64,000 nucleotides of DNA, from the NCBI GenBank assembly GCA_965247255.1, contig CBDFGS010000013.1, positions 620,001 to 684,000 on the forward strand. Reading direction: 5' to 3'. Under the pieces are notes generated by a model. The model made no database searches and was not told where the DNA came from. It worked only from the letters and a program-made list of their open reading frames with translations. This DNA is from CBDFGS01 sp965247255 (lineage in GTDB: Bacteria; Chloroflexota; Dehalococcoidia; Lucifugimonadales; CAUZJF01). Positions within the stretch are counted from its first letter, which is position 1. Each line of letters opens with the position of its first letter. Shown in pieces: positions 45,072-53,656 of this stretch. The translations under genes were made by a program, and so were the position numbers.

Positions 45072-45925
45072 GGTTTGATCCAGCCAAAGCTTGGCCACAC
45101 CCGGTTCTGCGCCCCCGAAGCTATGGGGATGACTATCCTCATGGGGAGTTTGAAGTTGAAATAGAAGTCAACCGAGCCCAAGGCAGCATGGCAGTTGAGG
45201 TGGAGGCAGAGTTTCAACTAAGCGATCTTGACTTGCTGCGGTTGGTCGGTGAAGGGTCATGCAAATATGTGCTGTTAATCAAAGCATCGAAGACACATTT
45301 CCGAGACCTCATCGATTCCGATGTCGCGCATATACAAAAGATATTCCCAGCCGGAGACCTGTCGGGCCGTGTGGAGTTTGCGCCGTTCCTGGTCTGCACC
45401 CGGGAACTCAACGGCTTTCGCGCGGAAGGATGGCATCCAGACTTCCTCGGGAGAACGTTCGACATTGCCGCCGGCTCGGTTCTCGCCGAGGACGAACCCA
45501 AGGACTACTGGGTCGATACGGCCGACGAGACGCCGATCGGATCTATATTCGCACACAAATCACAGCCCGATTTACCCGACGGACGTTGGACATATCAACT
45601 TGCTGAAGACCGGATTTGGATCGTAATGTCAGATGACGATTCTATACGGTACCAAGCGGCAAGAGAACGGGTGAATAATCGACCTGAGGGCCAATACCTT
45701 ATGAACGGGCTTTACCTGCCTGCACTGACTGCGGTTCTGAACGAGGTGGACCGTAGCGTCGAGGACTTCCAAGACTGTAGGTGGTTCGCATTCCTAGACC
45801 ACCGTCTTGAGGAAGTGGGGTGCAGTCCCTTAGGTTCCACTAACGCCAACTGCTTGACCGATGCTCAGAGAATCCTCGACTCGCCCTTCCCAAAGATGCC
45901 CCTGATTGCCATGGAGGGTATGTGA
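45068..45925 (+). CDS. Unknown protein of the defence-type operon
   Basis: 285 residues from the ATG that overlaps the previous stop (ATGA). N-terminus MRFDPAKAWPHPVLRPRSYG, then YPHGEFEVEIEVNRAQGSMA and an alpha/beta body with KYVLLIKASKTHFRDLIDSD and GRVEFAPFLVCTRELNGFRA. There is no transmembrane or classical nuclease motif. The overlapping starts on both sides (4 bases each) show tight coupling with the ATPase remnant upstream and the DUF6339-like gene downstream, so it is a subunit or accessory of the same system. No catalytic role is assigned. Confidence 0.75.
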   Translation: MRFDPAKAWPHPVLRPRSYGDDYPHGEFEVEIEVNRAQGSMAVEVEAEFQLSDLDLLRLVGEGSCKYVLLIKASKTHFRDLIDSDVAHIQKIFPAGDLSGRVEFAPFLVCTRELNGFRAEGWHPDFLGRTFDIAAGSVLAEDEPKDYWVDTADETPIGSIFAHKSQPDLPDGRWTYQLAEDRIWIVMSDDDSIRYQAARERVNNRPEGQYLMNGLYLPALTAVLNEVDRSVEDFQDCRWFAFLDHRLEEVGCSPLGSTNANCLTDAQRILDSPFPKMPLIAMEGM

Positions 45926-46671
45926 CCCAGCTCAAGTATTACACGTCGGGAGCACTTGAGGAGCTCCGGCGCACAATCGGAGAACGCCTGGACTGGTATT
46001 ACGGTCCCGAAGGGAGCTTGCCATCCTTTGACCCTCCTGCTGGCGTCAGAGATTCTCAATTGGATGCACCCGGTCTTGCAAGTTGCCTTCTAATCGATAC
46101 AGAGCAACCTCCCTCTAGCGATGTCGAAAACGCTCTAGCCGTTTACGACGCATTGTCTAACTTGACGGTTCACCAAGCGTCGATAGAACGGATGTGGGCG
46201 TACTTGTGCCACTGTGATTGCCGGCAGTATGTGGCAGCACGTTGGCTGAAACAGCGTCCTGAGAAAGATGAAGACGCCGTTCGGGAGGTTCGGAACCACT
46301 TCTTCGCGGTCGGAAACAGGGCGCTCATTCGAGACAATGGGGTCTCACGGCTTTGGTGGCTGGGTAAAATCGCTCACGATGTCGACAGCGAGAATCCACG
46401 CCAGTTTTTGACCATCCTACTGTACCGCCAAGATGTCCGGTCTGCCTTAATTGAGCGCCCATCCGTATCGATGAACCGGCGGGTATTGCGTGGGATATAT
46501 GATGTGATGCGGGAGCACTGGAACAACGGCGGAGCGTTATTCGAGCGGGAGACGTTTCGGAGTTGGATGATAGCGTTGAATCGCCGTGGCGGGGTGGTGC
46601 TATTGGATGCGTTGCCAGAGCAGACGCTCGGGCGACTGTTGCGCGAAGAGGCCGAGAGCATCATGAGTTGA
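45922..46671 (+). CDS. DUF6339-like protein of the defence-type operon
   Basis: 249 residues from a GTG overlapping the previous stop by four bases. Helical protein with LDWYYGPEGSLPSFDPP near the start, ERMWAYLCHCDCRQYVAARW in the middle, and ALIRDNGVSRLWWLGKIAHD and SMNRRVLRGIYDVMREHW toward the end. I associate this pattern with DUF6339, a family of unknown function found in restriction/defence gene clusters. The gap to vsr is seven bases, supporting one transcript. Confidence 0.7.
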   Translation: MTQLKYYTSGALEELRRTIGERLDWYYGPEGSLPSFDPPAGVRDSQLDAPGLASCLLIDTEQPPSSDVENALAVYDALSNLTVHQASIERMWAYLCHCDCRQYVAARWLKQRPEKDEDAVREVRNHFFAVGNRALIRDNGVSRLWWLGKIAHDVDSENPRQFLTILLYRQDVRSALIERPSVSMNRRVLRGIYDVMREHWNNGGALFERETFRSWMIALNRRGGVVLLDALPEQTLGRLLREEAESIMS

Positions 46672-46678
46672 TGCGAAC

Positions 46679-47137
46679 ATGGACAACCTGACCCCTGAAG
46701 ACCGCTCATGGTGCATGTCCCGCATCCGTTCACGGGGTATGAAGCCAGAGCTAGCGGTCCGTTCGATGGTCCATCGTCTCGGGTATCGGTTTCGCCTCCA
46801 TAGGCGCCACTTGCCGGGCACTCCAGATTTGGTGCTGCCACGCCACAAGGCTGTAATATTCATTAACGGCTGCTTCTGGCACTGGCATCCTGATCCGCAC
46901 TGTCCAATCGCCGGTTTGCCGAAGTCCAATCTTGAGTATTGGAAACCCAAGTTGGAGCGAACGAGGAGTCGCGACCAACAACATTTAGCCTCGCTACAGG
47001 CAGATCGTTGGAGAGTGTTCGTGATTTGGGAATGTGAGTTGCGGAATCCAGCAGATGTCTTAGCTAAAATAGCCGAGTTCTTCGCAATACCACCCCAAAT
47101 GCGCGCTGGAGGTCAGTCGATAGGACATGAGCATTGA
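46679..47137 (+). CDS. vsr: Very short patch repair (Vsr) endonuclease
   Basis: 152 residues. Family marks: SWCMSRIRSRGMKPELAVRS at the start, RLHRRHLPGTPDLVLPRHKA with the catalytic Asp, AVIFINGCFWHWHPDPHCP with the catalytic/zinc His and Cys residues, YWKPKLERTRSRDQQH, and WRVFVIWECEL near the end. Vsr nicks next to T:G mismatches produced by deamination of 5-methylcytosine, so it normally accompanies a cytosine methyltransferase. None is present in this window, which suggests deletion of the modification gene or reuse of Vsr as a nuclease in a defence complex. Confidence 0.93.
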   Translation: MDNLTPEDRSWCMSRIRSRGMKPELAVRSMVHRLGYRFRLHRRHLPGTPDLVLPRHKAVIFINGCFWHWHPDPHCPIAGLPKSNLEYWKPKLERTRSRDQQHLASLQADRWRVFVIWECELRNPADVLAKIAEFFAIPPQMRAGGQSIGHEH

Positions 47138-47802
47138 CGCACTGACCCGCCGTAACGACGGATCGAAAGTCCCAACTCTCGTTGCCCACGATGACTGGTG
47201 GCAGTGGGTGAGCGCGGGACGGACCCGGAACTGGATGCTGAATGAGTCGCTTGTTGACTGGTTGCAACTCTTCGGCAGAAGCCGTGGCTATATCCCAAGG
47301 GAAGAACTAGCCGGCTACACTAAGGAGTTGGATTTCGTCGAGTTTATCTTCGACAAAGCTAGACAATTCGAGGCCGGCATTCTCCGGCTGTTGCAAAAGC
47401 AGTACGAAGTGACCACCATCGCCCACGACCACGAGGAAGTCCGCAGGCTGGACAAAGCCGAGGAGACCTTTTCGGTCATGTGGCAGGGTGCGCCCGTCAT
47501 CTATCAAGCCGTCCTGTGGGACGCCCAGTATCTAAACTACGGCTCACCAGATTTCCTGATGAGAAGCGATATCCTGCGCCAACTGTTCCCGGAGTCCATC
47601 TCGGAGCAGGAAGCTGCAGCAACTGCACCCGATCTAGGAGACAACGCCTGGCACTATCGGGTCGTGGACACAAAGTTCACGACGCTCCACCTGAACGCCA
47701 GTGGCGCCCAGCTTGCCAATGATGGATGAGATTGCCAGCTACAACGAGGTCGACTGCAAGGTGATGATGGAGATTGTTCACTACCTTCGGGTGAACCATT
47801 AG
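47127..47802 (+). pseudogene. RecB-like (PD-(D/E)XK) nuclease with internal deletion
   Basis: The start overlaps the vsr stop by 11 bases. The first 200 codons encode ESLVDWLQLFGRSRGYIPRE, a charged middle, and the nuclease core YGSPDFLMRSDILRQLFPES and HYRVVDTKFTTLHLNASGAQ (the Asp and the D-x-K pair). The frame then ends at 47729. Directly after, in another frame, MDEIASYNEVDCKVMMEIVH and YLRVNH end at 47802; this is the usual C-terminal signature (YNEVDC) of TM0106-type RecB-like nucleases. The middle, several hundred codons, has been deleted. It was the last gene of the defence-type operon. Confidence 0.7.
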
Positions 47803-48085
47803 CGGGTATGCTCAGCTCAGGGCGCTGTAGACGACGACAAGACCTTTGGACTCACGCTGAAAATCCTCTATCTCCATATTGAGTATCGTCACCACACGCT
47901 GGTGGCGCATCTTGTTGGAGTGGCTAGACGCGGTTTGCTGGGGTTGGAGTGACTTCGGCCAGACATCGCCGACGAGACAAGGATTGGCGCATGGGCGGTT
48001 TTACCCGACCGGCTACCGCAGCCCTATATAAGAACCTCCCAGCGGAAGGTTCGCAGTACAGTACACGTAGGCCCACCAACTTCCA
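47803..48085. other. Short intergenic region with a possible protein fragment
   Basis: On the minus strand about 32 codons (47910 to 47815) end in IEDFQRESKGLVVVYSALS before a stop. This looks like the tail of a lost gene, but is too short to identify. Otherwise nothing is seen. Confidence 0.3.
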
Positions 48086-48340
48086 GTGTTCAACGTTTAC
48101 ATTCTTCGGAGCCAGAGAAACGGTCGGTACTACGTCGGCTCGACTCAGGCGGTAGCGGTTCGCGTTGAGCAGCACAACGCGGGTAAGGTCAGATCCACGA
48201 GGCCTATCCGCCCTCTAAAGCTGGTCTACAGCGAGCCTTTTGACACCCGAGCGGCTGCGCGTAGGAGGGAGGCGTACCTAAAACGCCTCAAGAGCAGAAA
48301 GGCGATAGAGGAGTTGGTCACCGCGCAGGAATGTAAGTAG
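48086..48340 (+). CDS. GIY-YIG nuclease family protein reading into a tRNA-like sequence
   Basis: 84 residues from a GTG. The fold signature is complete: VYILRSQRNGRYYVGST (GIY-YIG strands), the catalytic Arg in VAVRVEQHNAGKVRSTRPIR, and the metal Glu in RREAYLKRLKSRK. Stand-alone proteins of this size (UPF0213-like) are common and often stand next to tRNA genes. The last codons and stop (AATGTAAGTAG) overlap the 5' end of a tRNA-like sequence, so the gene end was probably formed by recombination there. Role unknown; possibly recombination or a relic homing nuclease. Confidence 0.85.
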   Translation: MFNVYILRSQRNGRYYVGSTQAVAVRVEQHNAGKVRSTRPIRPLKLVYSEPFDTRAAARRREAYLKRLKSRKAIEELVTAQECK

Positions 48341-48404
48341 CTCAGATGGCTAGAGCGTCCCGATGGGGCATCGGGAAGGTCCCCGGTTCGAGTCCAGGCT
48401 GGCC
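48331..48404 (+). pseudogene. Degenerate tRNA-like sequence (Pro-GGG-like)
   Basis: The D-arm TA-GCTC-AGATGGCTA-GAGC, anticodon arm TCCCG/CGGGA around a GGGG loop, and T-arm CCCGG-TTCGAGT-CCAGG (one mismatch) are in correct order, and the 3' acceptor CTGGCCCA is present. The 5' acceptor (ATGTAAG) does not pair with it, and the anticodon loop is nine rather than seven bases. It is therefore a chimera or pseudogene, perhaps an attachment-site remnant. Confidence 0.5.
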
Positions 48405-48443
48405 CACTCCTCAGTACCCACCGCGCGTTCGCTAGAACTCAAA

Positions 48444-48474
48444 GAGGCCCGCAAACATGCCGTTTGCAGGCCTC
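48444..48474 (+). terminator. Strong hairpin downstream of the tRNA-like sequence
   Basis: GAGGCC-C-GCAAAC, a 5-nt loop, GTTTGC-A-GGCCTC: twelve base pairs with a single mismatch. There is no following T-run, so termination efficiency is uncertain. Confidence 0.5.
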
Positions 48475-48608
48475 CGTACAGGTGTATTACGTGTGGGGTG
48501 TTTCCTTGGGGGACCGTTGCGCCAACCTTGCTGAGTCGTGGCGTGGCCCGAGAGAGCTTCCCGGCATTGCCCTCTCTGCCTTCTCAGCGCCCTATGCGCT
48601 GAGAGTCC

Positions 48609-48809
48609 CTAGGACGCCGCCGCCAGGTCATCCAGGACCTTAACCCGAGAACGCTCCCTGGCCCTCGCCCCGATGTCGTAGGGCCACGCGTCCTCCGGGA
48701 TAGCGTTCGGGAAGTCTTTGTTCACACCGCAAGCGCTGCATTCTCCCTTGGAGGTCGGGCCGTCCGGTGGGGCTATGATCCAGATGTGGATGCAAGCATT
48801 CTTCATCAT
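48609..48809 (-). CDS. Small Cys/His protein, probable zinc knuckle
   Basis: 67 residues from the ATG with GGTGAG upstream. The core ACIHIWIIAPPDGPTSKGEC followed by SACGVNKDFPNAI has Cys-x-His near the N-terminus and Cys-x-x-Cys in the turn, a pattern I have seen in small Chloroflexota/Actinomycetota proteins of the form HxWxIxxPxGPTSxGxCxxCG. It probably binds one zinc ion. The tail is helical and charged (RARERSRVKVLDDLAAA). Function unknown. Confidence 0.65.
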   Translation of the reverse strand: MMKNACIHIWIIAPPDGPTSKGECSACGVNKDFPNAIPEDAWPYDIGARARERSRVKVLDDLAAAS

Positions 48810-48853
48810 GATTCTCACCAACCAGTCCAGGATCTATTGGGAATCCCTATCCT

Positions 48854-49168
48854 CTACGCGGCAACCGCGTGCTCCAGGTTGCATCGCATGCCCAAGCCGA
48901 CCGCATGCAAGTAGAAGTGGCCATTGAAAGAGACAGGGCGCTGCCAGCGAAATTCAGGGAAGCTCCTCTTAGCTCGAGTCTCCAGACGCCGCCACTCCCC
49001 GGCGGTGGGACTTCCTGTGTGGCGTTTCAGCGCGACGATAGGCACCTCGTGCCTCTCGCATGAAGTGACCCACGAGAGACGGTTGCTCTCGAGCTCCGGG
49101 GCGGGATGGTCGGGGCACATCGAGCACGACCGGCCTTTGGTGGTTTTCGCCGCCGTCAGAGTCGCCAT
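48854..49168 (-). CDS. Hypothetical small protein
   Basis: 104 residues; AGGGAGG seven bases before the ATG decides the start. The N-terminus has CSMCPDHPAP (a Cys pair) and a further Cys in SWVTSCERHEVPIVALKRH, so metal binding is possible. The C-terminus FNGHFYLHAVGLGMRCNLEH is hydrophobic/aromatic. No family recognised. It is followed on the same strand by the zinc-knuckle protein at a 44-bp gap, and the two may be co-transcribed. Confidence 0.5.
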   Translation of the reverse strand: MATLTAAKTTKGRSCSMCPDHPAPELESNRLSWVTSCERHEVPIVALKRHTGSPTAGEWRRLETRAKRSFPEFRWQRPVSFNGHFYLHAVGLGMRCNLEHAVAA

Positions 49169-49442
49169 CTTCACGCCTCCCTAGGAATTGCAGCGATTAT
49201 GAGTGCGTTGCCAACGGAGCACATCACCCGAATTGGTGATCTTGAGGGTGATAAAAGGGCTAGCCCATCAGAGCGCATAGGCTTGAGTCCGCGACCGGGA
49301 ACGCGGCGCTGGCCGAGATTCCTGTTGCCGGCTATGGAGAAGCCCATCTCATGGTCCTTGATCTGTTTCCCGTCCCCCGCAAGGGCGCTGCTTGCCGCGC
49401 CCACTGGTGTTCACAAAGACGCCTGCGGCACATACTGTCCGT

Positions 49443-50033
49443 CTACGGAAGCGTCACGACGTCCCTGAATATCAGGTGAAGCAGCAGCAGGATGATAATG
49501 AGCTCGCCCCCCATCAGCGCGCCAAACATAGCCAGCTGCACGTTCCGAGGTAGCGGGAGCATCTGGACGCTCTTCCTCAGCTGAGGAATGGCCTGGGATA
49601 TCGTCTCTGAGGTCGGACCGGGCTTTACGTCCGTGGTCACCGAGCTCCGCACCGTGTGCGGCCTACCTGGCGCTCCCGCTTCCTCTTCCTCCTCGGCGTG
49701 AACCGGGTCGCTGAAGACGAGTTCCGGGACACCCTTTCTCTCCTTGGGTTCCACGAAGACGAGTCGCATTTTCTCGGTCTGCCCGAATTCGATCCGGTCG
49801 GAGTCGCGAAGCTTGCGGGGCTCGTCGCCCAGGCGCTGGCCGTTGACGAACGTGCCATTCCGCGTGCCAAGGTCCTCGATCCAACACCCCCGGTAGTCCA
49901 CGCGTATGCTCGCGTGACGCCGGGATATCGTCGGGGCGTCCAGCACTATCTCGTTCAGAGGCGCCCTGCCTATGATCGTGATCCGCTCAGTGAGAGAGAA
50001 TGAGTTTCCCTGCTGGAGGTCTTCTTCCGCCAT
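49443..50033 (-). CDS. FHA-domain protein with C-terminal membrane anchor
   Basis: 196 residues, GGGAG six bases before the ATG. An N-terminal forkhead-associated domain (about 10-85) shows the phosphothreonine-binding residues: ITIIGRAPLNEIVLDAP (Gly-Arg), ISRRHASIRVDYRG (Ser-x-x-His) and LGTRNGTFVNGQRLGDE (Asn-Gly). An acidic linker (HAEEEEEAG) leads to a C-terminal transmembrane helix (FGALMGGELIIILLLLHLIF). The protein would display a phosphopeptide reader on the cytoplasmic face of the membrane, implying a Ser/Thr kinase pathway encoded elsewhere. Confidence 0.88.
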   Translation of the reverse strand: MAEEDLQQGNSFSLTERITIIGRAPLNEIVLDAPTISRRHASIRVDYRGCWIEDLGTRNGTFVNGQRLGDEPRKLRDSDRIEFGQTEKMRLVFVEPKERKGVPELVFSDPVHAEEEEEAGAPGRPHTVRSSVTTDVKPGPTSETISQAIPQLRKSVQMLPLPRNVQLAMFGALMGGELIIILLLLHLIFRDVVTLP

Positions 50034-50543
50034 CGTGATCTCCCGTTTGGTCCCGAGAAGACACCGTCTCCTGCGAGGCTGAATGCGGCTTCGACTCCCC
50101 TGGGCCGCGTCTTGAGCGCAATGCTATGGTCCGGCCGCGTCCTTGCCCACCTAGCTGGTACCTCTATCGCGCCACGCCAGTACTTTAGGATGTCGATTGG
50201 GTCATACTTCCCCTTTTGTGGATACTGCCACACACGCTCCGGCGCACCTGCATAGTGCCGCTGTCGGGACCGGTGCGAGGACACCCCTGCCTCGATGAGT
50301 CTGAGCTTGAGCGATCAGATTAAGGAGGAGGTGAGCGCCGTCTTTGGATTCAAGCTCAGAGCCTGCGCTGAGCCTGCCGAAGTGACGAATGGTGAGATCG
50401 AAGCTACGATCGCGGGGGGTCTTCGGCGCTGTCAGGACATGCCTGTCGAACCGTGGCCCGCAATGCGAGATTCGGTGCAAGACACCCGCGGCGGGGGAGT
50501 TGGGCCGATATTTGAGCCGAGCCGGCGCCCCGTTTGGAGACGG
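50034..50543. other. Intergenic region with a short dispersed-repeat fragment
   Basis: 510 bp. Contains GCGCTGAGCCTGCCGAAG (about 50366-50383), resembling the common TGAGCCTGTCGAAG extragenic repeats. A plus-strand frame of 85 codons crosses it but is atypical and not accepted. No gene supported. Confidence 0.4.
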
Positions 50544-50963
50544 CTATACTGACCGCTTCTCGGGAGGCTGATTCCCAAGATTCGACGCCCTGTGGCGTTC
50601 GATGGCGTGGCGGATAGTCCTCTCGAGAACCCTTCTCGAGATATCGTCCTTGGTAAGGTACTCCTGAGCACCCTTCCTGATGGCGCGGACAGCTAGCTCG
50701 TCGTCATAGGACCCCGTCAGTATCACGACCGGCGTGTCGCAGGCCTTGGCCACGTAGTCGAGAGCATCCAGTCCATGGCCGTCAGGCAGCCCCAGATCGA
50801 GCAAAATAACGTCGAAGACCGCGTCGTTGATATGGCGTAGGCTCTCCTCGAGTCGCTCGGCGTGAGTCACGTCGTATTGGCCCGCGCCCGCCTCTGACAG
50901 GTACTCTCGCACCAGCCGCGCCTCTACGGCGTTGTCCTCGACCAGAAGGACCCTGATGTTCAT
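50544..50963 (-). CDS. Single-domain response regulator (CheY-like receiver)
   Basis: 139 residues, one receiver domain with no output domain. The acidic pocket and switch residues are present: VLLVEDNAVEARLV (Glu-Asp), phospho-acceptor Asp in VFDVILLDLGLPDGHGLDAL, Thr in VVILTGSYDDELA, and Lys in QEYLTKDDISRRVL. It relays phosphate from a histidine kinase to another protein. No kinase gene is adjacent. A perfect TATAAT on the minus strand at 51033-51038 is a likely promoter, about 70 bp before the ATG. Confidence 0.93.
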   Translation of the reverse strand: MNIRVLLVEDNAVEARLVREYLSEAGAGQYDVTHAERLEESLRHINDAVFDVILLDLGLPDGHGLDALDYVAKACDTPVVILTGSYDDELAVRAIRKGAQEYLTKDDISRRVLERTIRHAIERHRASNLGNQPPEKRSV

Positions 50964-51475
50964 GATCGGACTCCCGCCCGTGGCCGGACCGCTAAGCCCC
51001 GGCGTCCCATCTCCAATTACTCGCTATCGAGGATTATACGCAAGTTATCCGCTCGTTTAGACACCGCAGTATAATCCCTGACAACCATCGTGAGAAGTTC
51101 CAGGCGCTTTGCCGCAAGAGCACCTGGACCCCGGGACGAGGAAAGAGGGCTTGTTGCATCAGTGGTCCTCGCTGACCTGCCCCGTCATGCTGAGGAGCCC
51201 CGATGAAGCATCTGGGGTGGGGTATTCGGGCAGCCCCGTTCGCAAGTGGTGTCCGCAGCTCTGCTGGATCGGACCCAGCGGGCGCGATGGCATTCCCGTC
51301 CCTGATGAGCAGTGGTATATGCCGAGGCCCCATCGGGACCGGAGATAAGACTCAACTTTGCCCGAAACGACGTAGGGGCGCTGGTTTGCCGCGCCCTCCT
51401 CGTCACGCAAGACTAGTTGACAGAACAGTTACTTGAGAGCCTGTCGGACCAAAGGCCGGCGGCTAAGGAACAGCG
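50964..51475. other. Intergenic region with divergent TATAAT boxes
   Basis: Perfect TATAAT hexamers face away from each other at 51033-51038 (minus) and 51070-51075 (plus). The minus one suits the response regulator; the plus one would transcribe about 400 bp of apparently non-coding DNA before the alpha-galactosidase gene. No good -35 boxes. Nothing else recognised. Confidence 0.4.
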
Positions 51476-53610
51476 ATGGCACACACGGTGCTTTCCACAT
51501 TCGAGCTCGGAGACCTGCACGTCCAGTACCTCCTGGATGAGCAGACCGGACTGGTCGGACTACTCTTGGTCCCCCTGGCGTCTAAAGCGGAGATCAGCCG
51601 CGAAAAGGAATGGGAGCTGGGCAGCCTGGTAGACGTGCAGGCGCAAGGGGAACCTTACCCCGGCGGCTTCGCCCAGGGACGGACGCTGCGGAACGGACCA
51701 TACTCGCGCGGGTTCACCTACGGGAACCAGGAGGTCACCCTTGAGGATGAACGCACAACCGTCTCTACGACGCTAAATAACGGCCGGGGCCATCTCCTGG
51801 AGCACAACCTCGCCTGGCATGAAGGAGAAGGCGTTGTCGAGATCGTCTCCACCTTCCTCAACCACGGAGAGGAAAACGTAACGCTTGAGCTGCTCACCAG
51901 CTTCACCCTGGGCGGTCTCACACCCTTCCTGCCGGGCGACACGCCGGACACCCTCGCGCTGCACAGGATGCGCAGCGCCTGGAGCGCCGAAGGACGGCAC
52001 GAGAGCTCGACCATCGAGGCCCTGCACTTGGAGCGCTCCCGGAAGGGACACGCCGTTAGCTCCGAGCGATTCGGGCAGGTTGGCTCCAAGCCTGTTCGCG
52101 GGTTCTTCCCCTTCGTTGCGGTCGAGGATTCCAGGAGCGGCGTGCTCTGGGGGGCCCAGTTAGCTTGGGCCGGCTCCTGGCAGATGGAGGCCTACCGCAA
52201 GGACGACGCCCTCAGCCTTTCCGGGGGCCTCGGCGACCGCGAGTTCGGCCACTGGTTCAAGGACATAGCGCCTGGAGAGTCGTTCACCTCACCCACTGCG
52301 TTCGTCAGCACCGTTAAAGGGGACCTGGACCGGCTCTGCCACAGCCTCACCTCGGCGCAGAAGCGTTACGTGTCCGACGTTCCTGTGGAGGAGGCTGACC
52401 TGCCTCTGATGTTCAACGAGTACTGCACGACATGGGGCGATCCGACCCACGAGAAGATGATGAGGCTGACGGAGACGCTGAGGGGGAGGGGCCTGCGCTA
52501 CCTGGTGATGGACGCAGGGTGGTACTGCGATGGGGAGCCGTGCTGGAACGGGACTCAGGGGGACTGGGTACCGAGCGAATCGCGCTTCCCCCAGGGACTA
52601 AAGCGCACGGCAGATGCTATTCGCGAAGCAGGCATGGTCCCGGGGATATGGTTCGAGTTCGAGGTATGCGGGGAGCGCTCCACTGCCTACGAGATGACCG
52701 GCCACCTGCTTAAGACGGGCACGTTGTCACTGTTACCCCCAGACGCTTCTGGGATATGCGCGACCCCTTCGTCGTCGACTACCTCACCGATCGAGTCATC
52801 GACTTCCTCAAGCAGCACGGCATCGGTTACCTGAAGGTAGACTACAACGAGACCGTCGGCATCGGAGTCGACGGCGCGGAATCTCTTGGCGAAGGGCTCC
52901 GCCAGCACATCGAGGCGGTGTACGCGTTCTTCCGGCGGATACGCCGGAGGCTACCGGAACTGGTCATAGAGAACTGCGCTTCCGGCGGCCATCGGCTGGA
53001 GCCCTCGATGCTCGCCTTGAGCAACATGTCTTCGTTTTCCGATGCTATGGAGACGCCGGCCGTGCCCATCATTGCCGCCAACTTGCAGCGTCTTATGCTC
53101 CCGCAGCAGGCCCAGATATGGGCCGTGCTGCGCAAGGCCGGAGACACTTCGCAGTTCGCATACCGGCTGGCCTCGACCTTCCTCGGCCGCATGTGCCTCT
53201 CCGGAGACGTCTACGATCTCGACGAAGACCAGTGGAACATCGTTGCTGACGCGCAGGACTTCTACCGCCACGTGAGCCATATCATCCGGGACGGATTCAG
53301 CCGTCGATTCGGGCCGGACGTCGCGAGCTACGAGCATCCGGTGGGTTGGCAGGCGGTACTCAGGACATCGCTGGACGAGACCCAGGCGCTGCTCCTGGCG
53401 CACAGCTTTGCTCAGCCCTTGCCGGAAACCGTCCATGTCGACCTCCCCCACGGCCGGGACTGGACGGTCCTAAGGACCTTTCCCTCTTCAGCAGAGGACG
53501 TTCGCGTTAACGGCGGAGCCCTGTCCTTCTCTTACCCCGAATCCACCGAAGGAGGGCGTCGGGTTAGCGTCCTGAAGCAGCAAGAAGGTGCTCCTGTGCT
53601 TCTGGGATAA
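51476..53610 (+). pseudogene. GH36 alpha-galactosidase gene with a frameshift
   Basis: Two overlapping frames together make one full-length (about 710 residue) glycoside hydrolase family 36/clan GH-D protein. Frame one (51476 to about 52712) gives the N-terminal beta-sandwich and the start of the barrel (LPLMFNEYCTTWGDPTHEKM, YLVMDAGWYCDG, PGIWFEFEVCGERS). Frame two, from about 52715, continues HVVTVTPRRFWDMRDP, then the nucleophile Asp in GYLKVDYNETVGIGVDG and the acid/base Asp in MSSFSDAMETP. The shift is near CTTAAGACGGGCAC (52709-52722), where the family reads LKRDGHVV. It would release alpha-galactose from oligosaccharides in the cytoplasm. Real mutation or sequencing error is undecided. 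Confidence 0.85.
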
Positions 53611-53656
53611 TGGTTTTGTAGCAAAAAACAGACCCTGGAAAAGGAGCACCCAATAG

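Noticed and set aside
44469..45098. Minus-strand frame of 209 codons antisense to the ATPase remnant
   Set aside because: The plus-strand frame has family similarity and overlapping coupled starts; the minus frame has none.
48331..48404. Functional tRNA-Pro(GGG)
   Set aside because: The 5' acceptor strand does not pair with the 3' strand and the anticodon loop has nine bases; annotated as degenerate instead.
50295..50552. 85-codon plus-strand frame beginning MSLSLSDQIKEEVSA
   Set aside because: It crosses an extragenic repeat fragment, and after the first 15 codons the composition is not protein-like.
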